From the NCBI GenBank assembly GCA_017434855.1, contig JAFRUA010000043.1, positions 1 through 61,036 on the forward strand: a stretch of DNA of 61,036 bases, in the 5' to 3' direction. Positions 53,487 to 61,036 of this stretch are shown here, piece by piece. This DNA is from Clostridia bacterium. GTDB taxonomy: Bacteria > Bacillota > Clostridia > Oscillospirales > Acutalibacteraceae. Both the position numbers and the translations under genes were made by a program. The notes beneath the pieces are model-generated. The model was given only the letters and a program-made list of their open reading frames with translations, searched no databases and had not been told where the DNA came from. Numbering within the stretch: the stretch's first letter is position 1; every line of letters starts with the position of its first letter.

Positions 53487-54244
53487 ACGGTGCAGACCAC
53501 ACGCTCGCTGCCCTTGTCAGTACAGGTCGGCTCCAGGATACGCGCCCCGGTCTCCGGAAAGCTATGACCGGTTGCGGCAACAAATTTTGTTTGGGTCTGA
53601 CGGCCGCAGCGGCGGCAGGTATGCAGGGTATAGCCCCGTTCGGTGCAGGTCGGCAAAACGACCCGGTCGGTGTCGATGTGCCCCAGGGCGGCGATGGTTG
53701 CCTGTTCCATCAGAACGCCGCACACGGTGCAGCTGCGGTGCCGCAGGCCCTGTGCTTCACAGGTCGGTTCACTGTCCACAACCCAAAGGCCCGGCGTGTG
53801 ACCGGCCGGCGGAACATACTGATCGTCCCACGCCACGCCGCAAACCGAACAGACATGGTGGGTATATCCGCGGTCGGCACAGGTGGGCGGCACCACGGTT
53901 GTCACCGTCTCGTGGCCCGTTGCGCGCAGCCGCAGCACATCCGTCACGGCGTTGCAGCGCGTGCAGTGGCGGCTCTTTTGCCCGTCTTCGGTGCAGGTGG
54001 TCGGTCGGTCGACCGTCCAATCCTCTGAAAAATCATGACCGAGCGCCGGGATGGTCTCGGTCCGGGTTTCGCCGCAGTCTGCGCACACAAACAACCGGGC
54101 GCCGTCTGCGGTGCAGGTTGCGGGTTCGGTCTGCACCAACTGAAAATCATGCGCCGCTGCCGCACCGCCGTGCAGCGGTACCGAAACCAGCAGCAGTGTG
54201 ACCAGAGAGAAAAACGCCAGTGTTTGTTTCAACGTCCTTTTCAT
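53405..54244 (-). CDS. N-terminal part of secreted Cys-repeat protein (stops at frameshift)
   Basis: These 279 residues have a signal peptide (1 to about 31) and six repeats of about 40 residues with the pattern (P)xTCxxxG..C..CG..(P)xxGH (for example EPTCTDKGSERVVCTVCG). This repeat is common in surface proteins of gut Firmicutes; its ligand is unknown. The frame ends at 53405 right after GAA AAA GTG TGA. One more A in the five-A run at 53411-53415 would give GAA AAA AGT GTG ACG and join the next part, for a protein of about 740 residues. ATG at 54244 has only a weak GGAT signal. It follows nnr by 27 nt and is probably co-transcribed. Confidence 0.82.
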   Translation of the reverse strand: MKRTLKQTLAFFSLVTLLLVSVPLHGGAAAAHDFQLVQTEPATCTADGARLFVCADCGETRTETIPALGHDFSEDWTVDRPTTCTEDGQKSRHCTRCNAVTDVLRLRATGHETVTTVVPPTCADRGYTHHVCSVCGVAWDDQYVPPAGHTPGLWVVDSEPTCEAQGLRHRSCTVCGVLMEQATIAALGHIDTDRVVLPTCTERGYTLHTCRRCGRQTQTKFVAATGHSFPETGARILEPTCTDKGSERVVCTVCGAAETRAVPALGHDYGNNAAAREKV

Positions 54245-54271
54245 GATCAATCCAGCTTTCACACAGAAGGA

Positions 54272-55819
54272 TTACTGTTCAAATTCTGCAAAAACCGCCG
54301 CCAGCTCTTCCACCACATCCGTTGGAAGCATTCCGGTTTTAGACAGGCGGTCGCCCAGCACGTCGGCGCAGTGGCCGTGCAGATAGACCCCGGCGCAAAG
54401 CCCCTGGGGCAGCGGAAAATGTTGGGCCGCAAACGCCCCCAGCATCCCGGCAAGCACGTCGCCGCTGCCGCCCTTTGCCAGGCCGTTGTTGCCGGACGCA
54501 TTGACATAGACGCACGGGTCGTCCGGCGCGGCGACCACGGTGTTGGCGCCCTTCAGCACCACAAACGCCCCGTGTGACGCGGCATATTCCCGCGCGGTCT
54601 CCACACGGGCGCTTTGAATTTCGTCCACCGCAAAGCCGGTCAGCCGGCTCATCTCTTTCGGGTGCGGAGTCAGCACAACCGTTGCCCGGGTCATCTGCAG
54701 ATATTCCGGGTGCTTTGCCAAAAGGTTCAGCCCGTCCGCGTCCACGATCACAGGCACCGCGGCGTGCGTCAAAACAGCGCGCAAAACCTCTGCCGTGTCG
54801 TCGTTCACCGCAAGGCCGCAGCCGATCACGACCGCGTCAAATTCCGGCAGCCGCTCCAGCAGCGTGGTGATGCATGCCCTGGACAGCGTGCCCTGCGGCG
54901 TTTCCTGCAGCGGCAGCAGCAGCGTTTCCGTCAGCTTGACCGACATGGTCAGATACATCGACGCCGGGAACGCCGCCGTCACCAGCCCGGTGCCGCACCG
55001 CAGCGCCGCCTTTGCCGCCAGGCACGCCGCGCCCGGCATATTGCGGCTGCCGCAGATGGAAAGCAGCCGGCCGAAGTTCCCCTTGTGCGCCCGGGTGCTG
55101 CGCCGCGGAAACAGGGCCGCCACCTCGGCGGTATTATAGGTATACATTGCGTGTTCCACCAGACGAAAGCTTTCGTCCGGGATGCCGATGCCGGCAATGA
55201 TGACGTCGCCGCAGCAATCCGCCGCCGGATGCACCACATGCGCCGGCTTGAGCGCAGAGATCGCGACCGTATAATCGGCCACAAAACAACTGCGGTCGCA
55301 CAGGCCGCTGTCGCAATACACCCCGCTGGGCACGTCCAGCGCAAACTTGACCGCAGACGCGGCATTCATTTCGGCAAACAGGGGCTTCAGCTCGTCACGG
55401 ATCGTGCCGTAAAAGCTGAAGCCGAAGACCGCGTCCACAATGACGTCTGCGCTTTTGACGGTCTGCAGCGCCTTTTGCGGGTCCGCGTCATACCACAGCA
55501 CCGGGATGGAATGGTCGGTCGCCTCTTTGTAACAGACCTCCGCCTCCGGTGTGGACGGGTACCCCGCAGCCAGCAAAATGCAAACGTGATAGTTGTTTTC
55601 AAGCAGCTTGCGCGCCACCACAAAGCCATCGCCGCCGTTGTTGCCCTTGCCGCATACGATTGCCACGTTGCGGCGGATGGTTTTTTCCTGTTCCAGGATC
55701 GTGCGGATGTTCCGCGCACAGGCGGCGCCCGCGTTTTCCATCATGCGCTGATAGCTCAGTCCATAGTTTGCCGCGTGCTTTTCCACCTGTTTCATTTCGC
55801 CGCAGGTCAACAGTCTCAT
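54272..55819 (-). CDS. nnr: bifunctional NAD(P)H-hydrate epimerase/dehydratase
   Basis: This 515-residue repair enzyme restores damaged NAD(P)H hydrates. The N-terminal YjeF epimerase domain (about 1-215) has NAGAACARN, GKGNNGGDGFVVAR and ALDVPSG; the C-terminal ribokinase-like ADP-dependent dehydratase (about 230-515) has RSTRAHKGNFG, LTPHPKEMSRL, KGANTVVAAPDD and GNNGLAKGGSGDVLAGM. The length is normal. ATG at 55819 follows GGAG. It leads the two-gene transcript with the Cys-repeat protein. Confidence 0.95.
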   Translation of the reverse strand: MRLLTCGEMKQVEKHAANYGLSYQRMMENAGAACARNIRTILEQEKTIRRNVAIVCGKGNNGGDGFVVARKLLENNYHVCILLAAGYPSTPEAEVCYKEATDHSIPVLWYDADPQKALQTVKSADVIVDAVFGFSFYGTIRDELKPLFAEMNAASAVKFALDVPSGVYCDSGLCDRSCFVADYTVAISALKPAHVVHPAADCCGDVIIAGIGIPDESFRLVEHAMYTYNTAEVAALFPRRSTRAHKGNFGRLLSICGSRNMPGAACLAAKAALRCGTGLVTAAFPASMYLTMSVKLTETLLLPLQETPQGTLSRACITTLLERLPEFDAVVIGCGLAVNDDTAEVLRAVLTHAAVPVIVDADGLNLLAKHPEYLQMTRATVVLTPHPKEMSRLTGFAVDEIQSARVETAREYAASHGAFVVLKGANTVVAAPDDPCVYVNASGNNGLAKGGSGDVLAGMLGAFAAQHFPLPQGLCAGVYLHGHCADVLGDRLSKTGMLPTDVVEELAAVFAEFEQ

Positions 55820-55845
55820 AACGCCACTCCATTGCAGTTTTTTTC

Positions 55846-55874
55846 AGTATAGCATATATTTTTTCAGATGGCAA
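55846..55874 (-). promoter_or_regulatory. promoter of nnr
   Basis: The minus strand reads TTGCCA (55874-55869), 17 nt, TATACT (55851-55846), 27 nt before the ATG. Confidence 0.7.
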
Positions 55875-55927
55875 GTGGAGTGATACAAAGTTTTTCCGTT
55901 TTCACCGCCGGAAATCGGTGAAATATC

Positions 55928-55957
55928 TTGACACGCCTTTTTCACAAGTGGTACAAT
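55928..55957 (+). promoter_or_regulatory. promoter of pgm
   Basis: TTGACA, 18 nt, TACAAT, about 52 nt upstream of the phosphoglucomutase start. Confidence 0.75.
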
Positions 55958-56009
55958 AGATTATCATATTGTTTGCGGTCACGCCGCAAAGCAAAAGGAG
56001 GAGCATGTC

Positions 56010-57725
56010 ATGAACGACATTCACGCACTGTATACACGCTGGAAGGAACGCGCCGTTGCTGACCCCGACCTGCAGAAGGAGCTTGCTTCCATCGCCGGGG
56101 ATGAAGACGCCATCCTTGACCGCTTTTATAAAAACCTGGAATTCGGCACAGCGGGGCTGCGCGGCGTGATCGGCGCCGGCACCAACCGCATGAACGTCTA
56201 CACCGTCAACCAGGCGACCCAGGGCCTGGCGGCCTATCTGAACGCGACCTATGACGCGCCGTCGGTCGCCATCGCCTATGATTCCCGCATCAAGTCTGAC
56301 GTCTTTTCAAAGTCCGCCGCCGCGGTGCTGGCCGCCAACGGCGTCAAGGTCTATCTCTATCCCGAGCTGGTGCCGACGCCGATGCTGTCCTTTGCCGTGC
56401 GGTACTTCGGCTGCAAGGGCGGCATCATTCTGACCGCGAGCCACAACCCCGCCAAATACAACGGCTACAAGTGCTATGACCCCGAGGGCTATCAGATGAC
56501 CGACGAGGCCGCCGCCGCAACCTATGCCTATATCCAAAAGACCGACATGTTTGACGACGTCAAAACCATGGATTATGACGCCGCCGTGGCTGCGGGCCTG
56601 ATCGAATACATCGGGCAGGAGGTTGTCGAAGCATTCTATAAAGAGGTGGAAAAAACCTGCCTGTCGAAAGAGATCTGCCGGAGCGCGGGCCTGCGCGTGA
56701 TCTATACCCCGCTGAATGGCACGGGCAACAAGCATGTGCGCGAAATGCTGCGCCGCATCGGCATCGCCGAGGTCAAGGTCGTCAAATCGCAGGAACTGCC
56801 CGACGGGAACTTCCCGACCTGCCCCTATCCGAACCCGGAGATCAAGCAGGTCTTTGAAGAGGGCATCCGAATGACGGCAGACTTCCCGGCGGACCTGATC
56901 ATTGCGACCGACCCGGACTGCGACCGTGTGGGCATCGCCGTGCGCGACGGCGCCGACTATGCGCTGATGACCGGCAACGAGGTGGGCGTGCTGCTGGCGG
57001 AATATCTGCTGTCGCGCCGCAAAGAACTGGGTATCTTGCCGAAAAACCCCATCGTGATCAAATCCTTCGTGACGACCGACCTGGTCGCCGCCGTTGCCAA
57101 AACCTACGGCGCCGAAACGGTGGACCTGCTGACCGGCTTCAAATACATCGGCGAATACATCACCAATCTGGAAAAGAACGGTGAGGCGGACCGCTTTGTG
57201 GTCGGCATGGAAGAGAGCTACGGCTATCTTTCCGGCATCCACGCGCGCGACAAGGACGCCGTGGTCGCGTCCACGCTGATCTGTGAAATGGCCGCGTACT
57301 ACAAGAGCAAGGGACTGACCCTTCTGGAAAAGATGCGTGCGCTTTACGGCACTTACGGCATGTATCTCAACACGCTGCAGAACTTCGCCTTTGAGGGCGC
57401 GGCCGGGATGCAAAAGATGGCCGCGCTGATGGATTCTCTGCGGCAGAACCCGCCGAAGGCGATCGCCGGTGCACCGGTCCTGTCGGTTGCGGATTATCAG
57501 ACGGGCAAAGAGACCGACACGGCCACCTGCGCCGTCAAGGCCATCACGCTGCCGAAATCAAACGTGCTGTGCTATGCGCTGCCCGCCGGCAACAAGGTCA
57601 TTGTGCGCCCCAGCGGCACCGAGCCGAAGATCAAAATTTATTACACCGCCATCGGCGACACCATGGACGCCGCAAACGCCAAGACTGCGGCGCTGCAGGC
57701 AGACATGGAACAATATATGAAATGA
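56010..57725 (+). CDS. pgm: phospho-sugar mutase (phosphoglucomutase/phosphomannomutase)
   Basis: This 571-residue alpha-D-phosphohexomutase interconverts glucose-1- and -6-phosphate, feeding glycogen or UDP-glucose. It has the N-terminal EFGTAGLRG, the catalytic phosphoserine loop TASHNPAKYNGYK, the metal loop ATDPDCDRVG, the sugar loop GMEESYGY and the phosphate-binding RPSGTEPKIK. The length fits the PgcA type. ATG at 56010 follows AGGAGG. The small membrane protein follows after 10 nt. Confidence 0.95.
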   Translation: MNDIHALYTRWKERAVADPDLQKELASIAGDEDAILDRFYKNLEFGTAGLRGVIGAGTNRMNVYTVNQATQGLAAYLNATYDAPSVAIAYDSRIKSDVFSKSAAAVLAANGVKVYLYPELVPTPMLSFAVRYFGCKGGIILTASHNPAKYNGYKCYDPEGYQMTDEAAAATYAYIQKTDMFDDVKTMDYDAAVAAGLIEYIGQEVVEAFYKEVEKTCLSKEICRSAGLRVIYTPLNGTGNKHVREMLRRIGIAEVKVVKSQELPDGNFPTCPYPNPEIKQVFEEGIRMTADFPADLIIATDPDCDRVGIAVRDGADYALMTGNEVGVLLAEYLLSRRKELGILPKNPIVIKSFVTTDLVAAVAKTYGAETVDLLTGFKYIGEYITNLEKNGEADRFVVGMEESYGYLSGIHARDKDAVVASTLICEMAAYYKSKGLTLLEKMRALYGTYGMYLNTLQNFAFEGAAGMQKMAALMDSLRQNPPKAIAGAPVLSVADYQTGKETDTATCAVKAITLPKSNVLCYALPAGNKVIVRPSGTEPKIKIYYTAIGDTMDAANAKTAALQADMEQYMK

Positions 57726-57735
57726 GGAACCGCGT

Positions 57736-57954
57736 ATGATGTCAAAGAAAACGATCAAGATCATCAGCATCGTTCTGGCTGCACTGATGGTGCTGAGCGT
57801 GGTCAGCATTCTGTTTAACGTGCTGGGCGCGGGGCCGGCTGTGGCAGCGGGCGCTGTCAGCAACGGAGCGCTTTTGGCCGGCATTGCCGCGGTGTGCGCC
57901 GTGATCGCGGGACTGATCTGCTTCACCAACCGCACAAAGAAAGAAAAGGAATAA
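57736..57954 (+). CDS. small two-helix membrane protein
   Basis: This 72-residue protein has two membrane helices (about 7-30 and 44-63) and a Lys-rich C-terminus. No family is recognised. ATG at 57736 follows GAGGAA. It is co-transcribed with pgm and followed by two terminators. Confidence 0.72.
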   Translation: MMSKKTIKIISIVLAALMVLSVVSILFNVLGAGPAVAAGAVSNGALLAGIAAVCAVIAGLICFTNRTKKEKE

Positions 57955-57961
57955 CCGTTTT

Positions 57962-57991
57962 GGCCGCCGACGTGTGTCAGCGGCCGTTTTT
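57962..57991 (+). terminator. terminator 1 after pgm and the small membrane gene
   Basis: The stem GGCCGC/GCGGCC is followed by GTTTTTG. Confidence 0.82.
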
Positions 57992-58032
57992 GAACAGAAA
58001 GGATCCATAGGAATCCCGCATCCATAAACAGC

Positions 58033-58067
58033 AAGACCGCTCACACCCGGTGAACGGTCTTTTTTTA
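58033..58067 (+). terminator. terminator 2, tandem to the first
   Basis: The stem AGACCG..TCAC/GTGA..CGGTCT is followed by T7. It is also the boundary with the convergent U32 gene. Confidence 0.82.
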
Positions 58068-58077
58068 TCGGTACAAC

Positions 58078-59319
58078 TCAGTCGTCACGCGCCTTGCGCA
58101 AAATCGTTTCCGGCGCCAGCGGCACGTCGCAGGCAAACGAAAACGGCATCATCGGGTGGCTGGTCGCTTCGATCGGTTCGCCGTCTGCATTCTGAAGATC
58201 ATCGGCGGTGACGGTGAACGGCACGGCGTCCGGCGTCAGCACCTCCAGCGTGTCGCCGGCAAAAAAGCGGTTGCGCTGGGTGCAAAAGACACGGCCGTGT
58301 TCGCTGCGCTCCACAATGGCCATCACGTCCCACAGGCGGTTATAGCCGCCCCTGAAGCTGATGTTGGCGGTCTCGCGCGGGTCGCCGAAAAAGAAGCCGG
58401 TGCAGTAATCGCGATAGCTGATTTTGGTCAGCTCGTCCGCTACCCATTGTTCGGGCCGATAACCGGGCGACGGCGCGGCAAAATAGCCGTCCAGCGCCTT
58501 GCGGTAAGCGTTGGTCACCACGGCCACATAGTATTCGCTTTTGGCCCGCCCCTCGATCTTGAAGCTGTTGATGCCGGCGTCAATCAGTTCCGGCAGATGC
58601 TCGATCATGCACAGGTCCTTCGCATTGAGGATATAGGTTGCGCCGTCGCGGTCCTCAATCGGAAAGAACTGTCCGGGTCGTTTTTCCTCCACAAGATTGT
58701 AGGTCCAGCGACAGGGCTGGGCGCAGTCGCCGCGGTTGGAATCACGCCCCGCCAGATAGTTTGACAGCAGGCACCGCCCGCTGAACGACACACACATCGC
58801 GCCATGGATAAAGCATTCCAGCTCCAGGTCCTGCGGGATATTGGCGCGCATCACCTTCAGCTCTTTCAGCGACAGCTCGCGCGCCGTGACGATCCGCCGG
58901 GCGCCCAGACGATACAGGGCGTTTGCGGCGGCATAATTGACCACGCCCATCTGCGTGGAAATATGCAGCGGCACTCCGGGCGCATATTGCTTTGCATACT
59001 CCAGCACACCAAGGTCGGAAACGATCAGCGCGTCCACATTGCAAGACGCGGCATGCGCCAAAAAGCGCGGCAGCGCGGGCAGCTCGCCGCTGCGCGGCAG
59101 CACGTTGACCGTCAGATACACCTTCACGCCGTTTGCGTGGGCCAGGGCCACGGCCACTTCCAGTTGGGCGTCGTCAAAATTATCGGGTGCGGAGCGCATA
59201 CCGAAAGCGGTGCCGCCCAGATAGACGGCATCCGCTTTGAATCGAATGGCGGTGCGCAGCCGCCGGCTGTCTCCGGCGGGCACAAGCAGCTCCGGCCTTG
59301 TTTGGTTTTGATCGTTCAT
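58078..59319 (-). CDS. peptidase U32 family protein (tRNA/rRNA hydroxylation type)
   Basis: This 413-residue protein has the U32 signature ECFIHGAMCVSFSGRC (about 167-182), the start PELLVPAGD, the later Cys pair GDCAQPCRW, and EGRAKSEYYVA. Members of this family, such as TrhP and RlhA, act in hydroxylation of tRNA or rRNA; true collagenase activity is doubtful. The ATG shares one base with the mltG stop (TGATG), so it is coupled. The mltG-U32 pairing recurs in Firmicutes. Confidence 0.92.
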   Translation of the reverse strand: MNDQNQTRPELLVPAGDSRRLRTAIRFKADAVYLGGTAFGMRSAPDNFDDAQLEVAVALAHANGVKVYLTVNVLPRSGELPALPRFLAHAASCNVDALIVSDLGVLEYAKQYAPGVPLHISTQMGVVNYAAANALYRLGARRIVTARELSLKELKVMRANIPQDLELECFIHGAMCVSFSGRCLLSNYLAGRDSNRGDCAQPCRWTYNLVEEKRPGQFFPIEDRDGATYILNAKDLCMIEHLPELIDAGINSFKIEGRAKSEYYVAVVTNAYRKALDGYFAAPSPGYRPEQWVADELTKISYRDYCTGFFFGDPRETANISFRGGYNRLWDVMAIVERSEHGRVFCTQRNRFFAGDTLEVLTPDAVPFTVTADDLQNADGEPIEATSHPMMPFSFACDVPLAPETILRKARDD

Positions 59320-60788
59320 CAGTCCATAATCGCCTTTTCCATGTTTACCAGATGCTCTTCATACGTCTTGGCATAATAGACGTTTCCGTCCTCGTCATGG
59401 CAGAAGTAATAATAGTCCGTTTCATTGGGATTCAGCGCAGCGTCGATCGCGTCAAGCCCCGGGCTGCAGATCGGTCCCGGCGGCAGACCCGGCACGCTGT
59501 AGGTGTTATAGGCTTCGCTGTAAAGCTGATAGTCGACCGTGTTGAACTCGACCACCTCGTTGACCGCGGTGATATAGTCCTTGGTGGAATTCATCTGCAG
59601 CAGCGGATAGGTCGCGGGGTCGTTCAGGCGGTTGTGCAGCACCGAAGAGATGTCTTTCATCTGGGTGTTGTCTTTCGCTTCGCGCTGAATGATCGACGCC
59701 AGGGTGATGACCTCGTCCATCGTCATGCCAAGCTGCTTGGCCCGCAGCGCATATTCCTTGGTCCACTTGCTCTGATAGTTTTCAAACATCTTTTTCAGCA
59801 CCGAGCTTGCGCTTTCACCGATATAGAAATCATAGGTGTCGGGGAACAGATAACCCTCGGCAACCAGATAGCGGCCGCTCGGCGGCGTGATGTTCTTATA
59901 GAAGTCATATTGCTGGCCCACGATCTGCAGATTGGCATAGAGCTTTTCGGCCGTGCAGACGCCGTTCTTTTCCAGCCGCGCAAAGATTTTGGCAATGGTC
60001 CAGCCTTCCGGGAAGTTCAGGCGGATCGTGTCCTTGGACACCGAATGCGATTCTTTGATCGCTTCCATCATATCCTCCAGCCCGTCGTCGGATTCAAAAT
60101 AATAGACGCCCGGCTCATAGACGATGTCGACATAACGCCCCAGCTTTTTGCTGTAGTACCCGTCGTAATGACGGAACTTGAGGAAGAATTTGCACAGCAG
60201 CTTTTGCTTGACCAGCCCGTTGTCGCACAGAATGTCATAGACCTTTTCAAAGTCGCTGCCCGCCGGAATTTCCACCGTGACGGTGTCGTTGCCGGATTTG
60301 TTGATGGCCAGGATGTCGTTGATGGCAGACAGGGCGATGGCGCTGGCAATCGCCGAAAGGATGGCGATGCAGATCACCACGGTCAAAAAGATCAGGCCGC
60401 CGCGGATTCTGCGATACTTGCGGCGCTCTTTCTGCGCCTTGGTCATCACCTTTTTGCGCTTTTTTGGCTTGCCGGGCTTTTGGGGCGCGGTCCTTTGCTG
60501 CGGCGCGGCGGGGCGCCCGGGCTGAGACGCATCGCTCTGGTTGGCCGCGGTACGCCGGGGCGGCTGGGGCTGGGGCACCACACGGCGCCCTGCCACGGGC
60601 GCGGAATACGGCGTGGTGCGCGGCGCGGCGGGGTTGGGCCTGGCCGGCCGGCTGTCGCGATTACCGATGTTGACCTTGAATTCCCCGGGCTTGCCGGCAG
60701 GGGAACCGTTGGTGTAATAGCCGTCAAAGCCGGTTGCGCTCGCGGGCCGGTTCGGTTCACGGTTGCTGCTGTAATTGTTTTCGCTCAT
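59319..60788 (-). CDS. mltG: endolytic peptidoglycan transglycosylase MltG
   Basis: This 489-residue enzyme cuts nascent glycan strands and sets their length. It has a long cytosolic, Pro/Arg-rich N-terminus (1 to about 125), one membrane helix (GLIFLTVVICIAILSAIASA), a LysM-like region (about 165-240), and the YceG domain with the catalytic Glu in ASIIQREAKD, then VLHNRLNDPATYPLLQMNST and SVPGLPPGPICSPGLDAIDA. ATG at 60788 follows GGAGG; the longer frame to 60920 reads into the palindromic repeat. It is followed directly by the U32 gene. Confidence 0.94.
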   Translation of the reverse strand: MSENNYSSNREPNRPASATGFDGYYTNGSPAGKPGEFKVNIGNRDSRPARPNPAAPRTTPYSAPVAGRRVVPQPQPPRRTAANQSDASQPGRPAAPQQRTAPQKPGKPKKRKKVMTKAQKERRKYRRIRGGLIFLTVVICIAILSAIASAIALSAINDILAINKSGNDTVTVEIPAGSDFEKVYDILCDNGLVKQKLLCKFFLKFRHYDGYYSKKLGRYVDIVYEPGVYYFESDDGLEDMMEAIKESHSVSKDTIRLNFPEGWTIAKIFARLEKNGVCTAEKLYANLQIVGQQYDFYKNITPPSGRYLVAEGYLFPDTYDFYIGESASSVLKKMFENYQSKWTKEYALRAKQLGMTMDEVITLASIIQREAKDNTQMKDISSVLHNRLNDPATYPLLQMNSTKDYITAVNEVVEFNTVDYQLYSEAYNTYSVPGLPPGPICSPGLDAIDAALNPNETDYYYFCHDEDGNVYYAKTYEEHLVNMEKAIMD

Positions 60789-60860
60789 AAGTTCCTCCAA
60801 AACGGGCCGGGCCCGAATGAAATTCTGATCGTGGACAGTGGACGGGTAGAATTCGGAATG

Positions 60861-61021
60861 GGGCACCTCTAAAAACTCAAGTCGTTTGAGCGCGGTGCAG
60901 ATTTTACCGTCAGATTGCATAAATTTGACGCAGGAATCCTTTCGGCTTTCAAGGATAATTTGGGCAATATGACGGTGAAAGGTGCGCGCGATCGAGCGGC
61001 GCGCAGTTTTTAGAGGTGCCC
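60861..61021. repeat. 161-bp palindromic MITE-like element
   Basis: Perfect 17-bp ends GGGCACCTCTAAAAACT (60861-60877) and AGTTTTTAGAGGTGCCC (61005-61021) enclose two further hairpins (CTCAA/TTGAG and TGCGCGC/GCGCGCA). It is flanked by heptads on both sides (AATTCGGAATG before, AATGCGG AATGCGG after). The interior shares the core GCAGGAATCCT..CAAGGAT..TTTGGGCAAT with the element at 34912. It lies about 70 nt upstream of mltG, so its end may affect mltG transcription. Confidence 0.88.
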
Positions 61022-61036
61022 AATGCGGAATGCGGA

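Noticed and set aside
60789-60920. N-terminal extension of MltG upstream of 60788
   Set aside because: It reads through the palindromic element and a gap; GGAGG is correctly placed for ATG at 60788.

Overview
The window looks like a chromosomal segment of a high-GC, spore-forming or recently spore-forming Clostridia bacterium, most like the Oscillospiraceae/Ruminococcaceae-type gut or rumen lineages. The case rests on gene families and order: rnj-gdpP-rplI-dnaB-tilS-hpt-ftsH-ftsK, DUF1934-argS, a SipL-type spore coat protein, a DUF6320 protein beside an acetyltransferase, and DUF4867 and DUF4838 proteins. Nearly every gene has a strong AGGAGG-type ribosome binding site, and about fifteen recognisable SigA-type promoters (TTGACA-17-TATAAT) can be read. 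I see no rRNA, tRNA, CRISPR array, transposase or phage gene.

Layout, left to right. 1-8.1 kb: sugar enzymes and small operons (YihQ-like GH31 glycosidase with DUF4867; BspA-like leucine-rich repeat surface protein; trmO with an AEC transporter; GH27 alpha-galactosidase with an inserted domain). 8.5-12.7 kb: a CssRS-like response regulator and sensor kinase followed by an HtrA protease. 12.8-17.7 kb: argS with DUF1934, and divergently a cytosolic GH95 alpha-L-fucosidase. 17.8-31.0 kb: one long minus-strand operon of nine genes, from ribonuclease J to the SpoIIIE/FtsK translocase, including a membrane protein related to UppP that has lost the catalytic residues. 31-35.8 kb: a small propeller-like protein with an MscS channel, a long PRPP synthetase, a DUF378 protein and a 279-bp inverted-repeat element. 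35.8-41.4 kb: lon-engB, then a Fur/Zur-controlled metal importer whose permease and binding protein are fused. 41.4-46.6 kb: an operon of two tandem paralogous membrane-anchored proteins of no family I recognise, plus a secreted DUF4838 protein. 46.6-50.4 kb: acyltransferase with DUF6320, GHL10 lipoprotein, zinc-ribbon protein with DUF1294. 50.4-55.8 kb: sipL behind a probable SigE promoter, a secreted Cys-repeat/fibronectin protein broken by a one-base frameshift, and nnr. 56-60.8 kb: phosphoglucomutase with a small membrane protein, and mltG with a U32 protein.

Taken together the genes cover plant or mucin glycan use (GH31, GH27, GH95), zinc homeostasis, envelope stress and quality control (HtrA, FtsH, Lon), c-di-AMP turnover, cell-wall synthesis (MltG, UppP-like) and sporulation (SipL, SpoIIIE). 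Between genes there is an unusual load of small repeats: palindromic MITE-like elements sharing the arm CCTCTAAAAA, a second element with different ends but a related core, and many short tandem arrays with 6-8 bp units. The best candidates for something undescribed are the tandem paralog/DUF4838 operon, the UppP-like pseudoenzyme in the ftsH-ftsK operon, the GH31-DUF4867 pair with a changed sulfonate-site residue, the fused ZnuB-ZnuA protein, and the two repeat elements with a common core.
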